Shown piece by piece: positions 60,956 to 64,000 of a stretch of 64,000 nt of DNA. The notes beneath the pieces are model-generated. The model ran no database searches, was not told the DNA's origin, and saw only the letters and a list, made by a program, of their open reading frames with translations. The stretch comes from Martelella endophytica. Lineage in GTDB: Bacteria > Pseudomonadota > Alphaproteobacteria > Rhizobiales > Rhizobiaceae. The stretch spans positions 2,011,944 to 2,075,943 of the forward strand of contig NZ_CP010803.1 in the NCBI RefSeq assembly GCF_000960975.1. The letters are read 5' to 3'. Positions within the stretch are counted from its first letter, which is position 1, and every line of letters starts with the position of its first letter. The position numbers and the translations under genes were made by a program.

Positions 60956-61432
60956 ATGATCGCATCTTTGTACAGCAACGACGATCACGTCGTTCCCGGT
61001 TGTGCCAGCCGATTTGCGCCCCCGACCGGACTCGCCGACTGGCAGTGCAAGAAAGTCATACGCTTCGTCGCCGGCAATTACGAGCGTTCCCTGCGGGTCT
61101 CCGATCTCGCCAGCGTTGCGCGACTGAGCGCCAGCCAATTTTCTAAATCATTCCGCGTGAGTTTCGGCATCTCGCCTTACGACTATGTTCTCAGGATACG
61201 CATCGAGGCTGCCAAGGATCTGCTTTGCTGCTCCGACGAGCCCCTCAGCCAGATCGCCTACGGCTGTGGGCTCTATGATCAGGCCCATCTTTCCCGGCTT
61301 TTCAAGAGATATGTCGGCACATCCCCGCAGCGTTGGCGGCGTTTTGTGAAGTCTGAGGAACGATGCGGCACAATCAGACGGAGCGGTGCCGCGACCCTGG
61401 TGAGGTCGCAGACAGTCAGCCGATTGAACTAG
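60956..61432 (+). CDS. stand-alone AraC-type HTH transcriptional regulator
   Basis: 158 residues, consisting of little more than the AraC DNA-binding domain (about 30-128): LRVSDLASVARLSASQFSKSF and LSQIAYGCGLYDQAHLSRLF with a GISPYDYVLRIRIEAA linker. No sensor domain; the last 30 residues are basic. AAAGGAG lies 8 bases before the ATG at 60956. The 250 bases before it hold only the end of the IS remnant. Similar to the AraC-type gene at 56544-57104 in size and both HTH motifs. Confidence 0.9.
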   Translation: MIASLYSNDDHVVPGCASRFAPPTGLADWQCKKVIRFVAGNYERSLRVSDLASVARLSASQFSKSFRVSFGISPYDYVLRIRIEAAKDLLCCSDEPLSQIAYGCGLYDQAHLSRLFKRYVGTSPQRWRRFVKSEERCGTIRRSGAATLVRSQTVSRLN

Positions 61433-61441
61433 GGTGAGCAA

Positions 61442-61711
61442 CTATAGATGGCCGACCGGCAAATGAGGAAGAACGTCATCAACAACCTCGGTCTCCGGCC
61501 GGTCTGCACCCTGGACATCTTCCGCCCGCCAGCGGCCATCCGCCGTCTGGTATAATATATGCGCGTTGCTTCCGCTGGAACGCTGACGTTCTGCCGCGTG
61601 CCGCGCGGCATCGAGGGCCAGGGCATGGCTTGGAAATGGTTCCGACCACACATCATCCAGATGATAGGCGTAACCGCCATCGTGGAACCCGACATGGTAG
61701 ACAACCTTCAT
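61442..61711 (-). CDS. DUF2188-like small protein
   Basis: 89 residues. VVYHVGFHDGGYAYHLDDVW, then FPSHALALDAARHAAERQR and ILYQTADGRWRAEDVQGADRPETEVVDDV resembles the DUF2188 family of small proteins of unknown function: a beta hairpin, a helix and a final strand. AAAGGATATC precedes the ATG at 61711. It converges with the AraC regulator, 9 bases apart at the ends. Confidence 0.75.
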   Translation of the reverse strand: MKVVYHVGFHDGGYAYHLDDVWSEPFPSHALALDAARHAAERQRSSGSNAHILYQTADGRWRAEDVQGADRPETEVVDDVLPHLPVGHL

Positions 61712-61884
61712 TGCTGATATCCTTTTTCAGGGCGAAGTAACCCACCGGCCCATCGTGACCTCGACCGCTTCAGGCCTGCTAACATGCAGATATTCAAGCG
61801 TTTTGAGACCCGCAAATATTGTATGATGTTGCGGTGCCGGATATCCGCGAAGAGGCGTCGATGCCAGGAGCTGTCGGTTCCGCG

Positions 61885-64000
61885 CTAGGCCGCAGAGGTG
61901 GCCTGTACTTTTCCAGCAAGCGGAATGGCGATATCGAAGATCGCCCCGCCGGTGTCGCTGTTGCGTGCAGACAGCGAACCACCGTGCGCTTCGGCGATCG
62001 TTTTGCAGATTGCCAGACCGACGCCCATGCCATCCTTCTTGGTGGTGAAGAATGGGTTGAACAGCTTGGCGAGATTATCGTCTGAAATGCCGGGGCCATT
62101 GTCCGAGATCGTGATGATGGCAAGTCGGTCAGAGGTCTCGTGCGCGCGAACGGCAATTTCCATCTGTCGTTCCGTGGCGGGGCGCTCACGCATGGCCTGG
62201 ATGGCGTTCGTTATCAGGTTCGTCAGTAGCTGCTGCATCTCCAGACGGTCGGCCTGGATGAAGATCGAGGGCTCAGCAAGCCGGAATGCGACTCGCACGC
62301 GTGCGGTCAGCAACTCACGTTCCATAAGATCAAGCACTTCTGAAATCAGCGTCTTGACCTCAAGAGCTCCTACGCTTCGCTTTTCGCCACGCAGCAATTC
62401 ACGCGTCTTCTGAATGATCTTGCTGGCCCTGAGGCTGTGCTGAACCGCACGCTCGGCGGCTTTCGTCGCCGACTGTATATCGGGCGGGCTTGCAGCAAGC
62501 CAGCGCATGCAGGCCTGTGCGCTCATCACGGCTGCCCCGATAGGTTGGTTCACCTCATGGGCAATGGAAGCAGATATGGCCCCGACTGTTGCAATCCGTC
62601 CGGCGCGAGCCAGCTCCCCTTGCGCCAGAAGCATCGCTTCGCGGGCATGTTCGCGCTCCGTGATGTCAACAATAGCGCAAGCAACTCGCTCGAGCGCATT
62701 CGACGGCAGCGCCAGTACGATATGGACCAGCCGCTCTCCTCCATTTCGGTCGATGAGCGCCGTCTCGGTTTCGAGTTGCGATGCACCAGCCGAAAGTGCG
62801 GCAAGCATCTTAACCGGCAATTCGCTTTCGGGCGGAAGAAATACGCTGATCGGTCCCAAAACCTCGCTCGCTCGTTCACATCCGAGCAGCTGAAGCGTTG
62901 CGCGGTTCGCATCGGCGAGAAGGATGAGATCGCCGAAGCTTTCTGGATTTTGCGGTCCGCATTTAGGTGAGGTCGCGCCGCGGTGTTGGCTCGGTTCCTT
63001 TGCCTCGTTGATCACCAAATCGGCGAGCTGTGAGAGGTCAATTTCGCACAAGGCGATGTGATTCTGTTCGAAGATGGAGCGGTACCGTGCCTCGCTCTTT
63101 GATAGGTCGGAAAGCGCACGTCGTCTGGCGCTGGCGTCGAAGGCGACGAGACTAATCCCACCCATGAGCGTTACATAGAAGCCTACGGCCACAAGCCCGC
63201 TCATATTGGCGAGCGTTTGAGAGATGATCGGCGAGAAAGCGCCACCAAGAATGCCGCCGATGTTGAAAGCAACAGACGTTCCGGTGTAGCGCACACGGGC
63301 AGGAAAGAGGCCTGGCAGCCAAGCGCCGAGTGGACCATTGACGACGCCCATGACGGTAAGAGAAAAGGCGAGCAGCATGAATATCGTCACCAGAGAGCCG
63401 CTGCCAAGCATGGGCGCAAGCACTATTCCGGTGACGATCGTGCCGTAGCAGCCGAACATCAGTACGCGTTCGGCATCCTGCCGGTCGGACCACCAGCTTG
63501 CCAGGATGATCGCCACTGCCATGAAGCCGATCGCGGCCAGCTCAATCATCAGGAAGGTTGAGCGTTCGTAGCCGAGTACGCCCGTGCCGTAGCCGAGCAT
63601 GAATGCAGTGACCGTATAGTAGAGCGAAAAGCAGGCAATCACCCCAAGGGCACCGATGATGACTTCACGCCACTGGTTCTTGAACACCTCGAGAAGGGGA
63701 ACCGATGCCGGACTTTCATCCGCCATGGCCTCGGAGTATTCGCGTGTTTCTACCAGATTAAAGCGAACCCAAAGCCCGAGCCAGACTAGTGGAGCGCTTG
63801 CAATGAATGGAATACGCCATCCCCAATCGGCAAAATCTTCGGGTGTCAGGCAAAGCGTTAGGATTAAGAACAGTCCATTGGCCAGCACAAACCCAACAGG
63901 CGCGCCAAGCGGCGCGAACATCGCATAGCGCGTTTTCCAGCCTGGCGGGGCGTTTTCAAAAGCGATGAGCGCCGCGCCGGTCCATTCGCCGCCGAGCGCC
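61885..64000 (-). CDS. MFS (MHS-type) transporter fused to PAS-like and histidine kinase domains (N-terminus outside window)
   Basis: One continuous frame with no internal stop runs from beyond 64000 to 61885 (more than 700 residues). The first third visible is an MFS transporter of the metabolite:H+ symporter kind (the GGEWTGAALIAFENAPPGW signature at the window edge, then six to eight helices down to about 63135). A short linker leads into a PAS-like region (about 63120-62650) and then a sensor kinase: phosphoacceptor His in SIAHEVNQPIG (codon 62557-62559), N-box LLTNLITNAIQAM, G1/G2 DNGPGI and GMGVGLAICKTIAEAHGG. This would couple transport or ligand binding to signalling. No response regulator is visible on this side; it may lie beyond 64000. 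Confidence 0.88.
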   Translation of the reverse strand, partial: ALGGEWTGAALIAFENAPPGWKTRYAMFAPLGAPVGFVLANGLFLILTLCLTPEDFADWGWRIPFIASAPLVWLGLWVRFNLVETREYSEAMADESPASVPLLEVFKNQWREVIIGALGVIACFSLYYTVTAFMLGYGTGVLGYERSTFLMIELAAIGFMAVAIILASWWSDRQDAERVLMFGCYGTIVTGIVLAPMLGSGSLVTIFMLLAFSLTVMGVVNGPLGAWLPGLFPARVRYTGTSVAFNIGGILGGAFSPIISQTLANMSGLVAVGFYVTLMGGISLVAFDASARRRALSDLSKSEARYRSIFEQNHIALCEIDLSQLADLVINEAKEPSQHRGATSPKCGPQNPESFGDLILLADANRATLQLLGCERASEVLGPISVFLPPESELPVKMLAALSAGASQLETETALIDRNGGERLVHIVLALPSNALERVACAIVDITEREHAREAMLLAQGELARAGRIATVGAISASIAHEVNQPIGAAVMSAQACMRWLAASPPDIQSATKAAERAVQHSLRASKIIQKTRELLRGEKRSVGALEVKTLISEVLDLMERELLTARVRVAFRLAEPSIFIQADRLEMQQLLTNLITNAIQAMRERPATERQMEIAVRAHETSDRLAIITISDNGPGISDDNLAKLFNPFFTTKKDGMGVGLAICKTIAEAHGGSLSARNSDTGGAIFDIAIPLAGKVQATSAA

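Noticed and set aside
32037..64000. Search for a second copy of the tRNA-Ser 3' end (attachment repeat)
   Set aside because: No convincing copy noticed by eye, so the far border of an element cannot be placed in the window.

Overview
The window is high-GC, gene-dense chromosomal DNA. It looks alphaproteobacterial, most likely Hyphomicrobiales (Rhizobiales), near Rhizobiaceae or a relative such as Martelella or Hoeflea. The grounds are NodH-type (Stf0) sulfotransferase and Usg proteins, a BMP-type nucleoside transporter operon, pentonate-pathway genes and efp beside epmA. Genus is not resolved from sequence alone.

1-31.7 kb reads as core genome. A 5'-terminal ABC substrate-binding protein gene runs off the left edge. 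Next come ung, an aldehyde dehydrogenase/RidA/GlcG-like group, a GH32 fructosidase with an N-terminal extension, a frameshifted Stf0 sulfotransferase, a DMT exporter, purA with an acidic membrane protein, and a FAH-fold dehydratase plus 2-ketoglutarate semialdehyde dehydrogenase. These are followed by divergent efp/epmA, a secreted GH5 cellulase, purU, small membrane-stress-type proteins (DUF883 and holin/YqjE-like) and two aldo/keto reductases. A nine-gene minus-strand operon (30.8 to 22.2 kb) takes up nucleosides (BMP lipoprotein-type binding protein, ATPase, two permeases) and degrades them (cdd, purine nucleoside phosphorylase, deoC, deoA). It ends in an unknown exported protein.

31.9-38 kb begins with tRNA-Ser(GGA) and a tyrosine recombinase, the usual layout of an integrated element. 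Behind them lie a gene-poor stretch and a three-subunit membrane sugar/polyol dehydrogenase (small subunit, GMC-FAD subunit, triheme cytochrome c). The cytochrome gene is split by a ten-base C homopolymer.

38-61.7 kb is an accessory, regulator-rich region. It holds short transcription units of SDR oxidoreductases, a quinone oxidoreductase, a metallo-beta-lactamase-fold hydrolase, alpha/beta hydrolases, an AhpD-like protein, ABM monooxygenase and DMT, MFS and SLAC1-type transporters. Many pair divergently with Lrp, HxlR, GlxA, LysR or wHTH-NB-ARC regulators. Two degraded IS3-family copies (about 55.7-56.1 and 59.9-60.7 kb) mark rearrangement. Dps, a DUF1275 protein, a Tat-exported haloperoxidase-like hydrolase and two stand-alone AraC HTH proteins fill the end.

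The right edge (61.9-64.0 kb) carries the most unusual protein: a metabolite:H+ symporter-type MFS transporter fused in one frame to a PAS-like linker and a histidine kinase. Its N-terminus lies outside the window. Predicted starts were chosen from visible ribosome-binding sites; all functional calls are by motif and family recognition, without database search.
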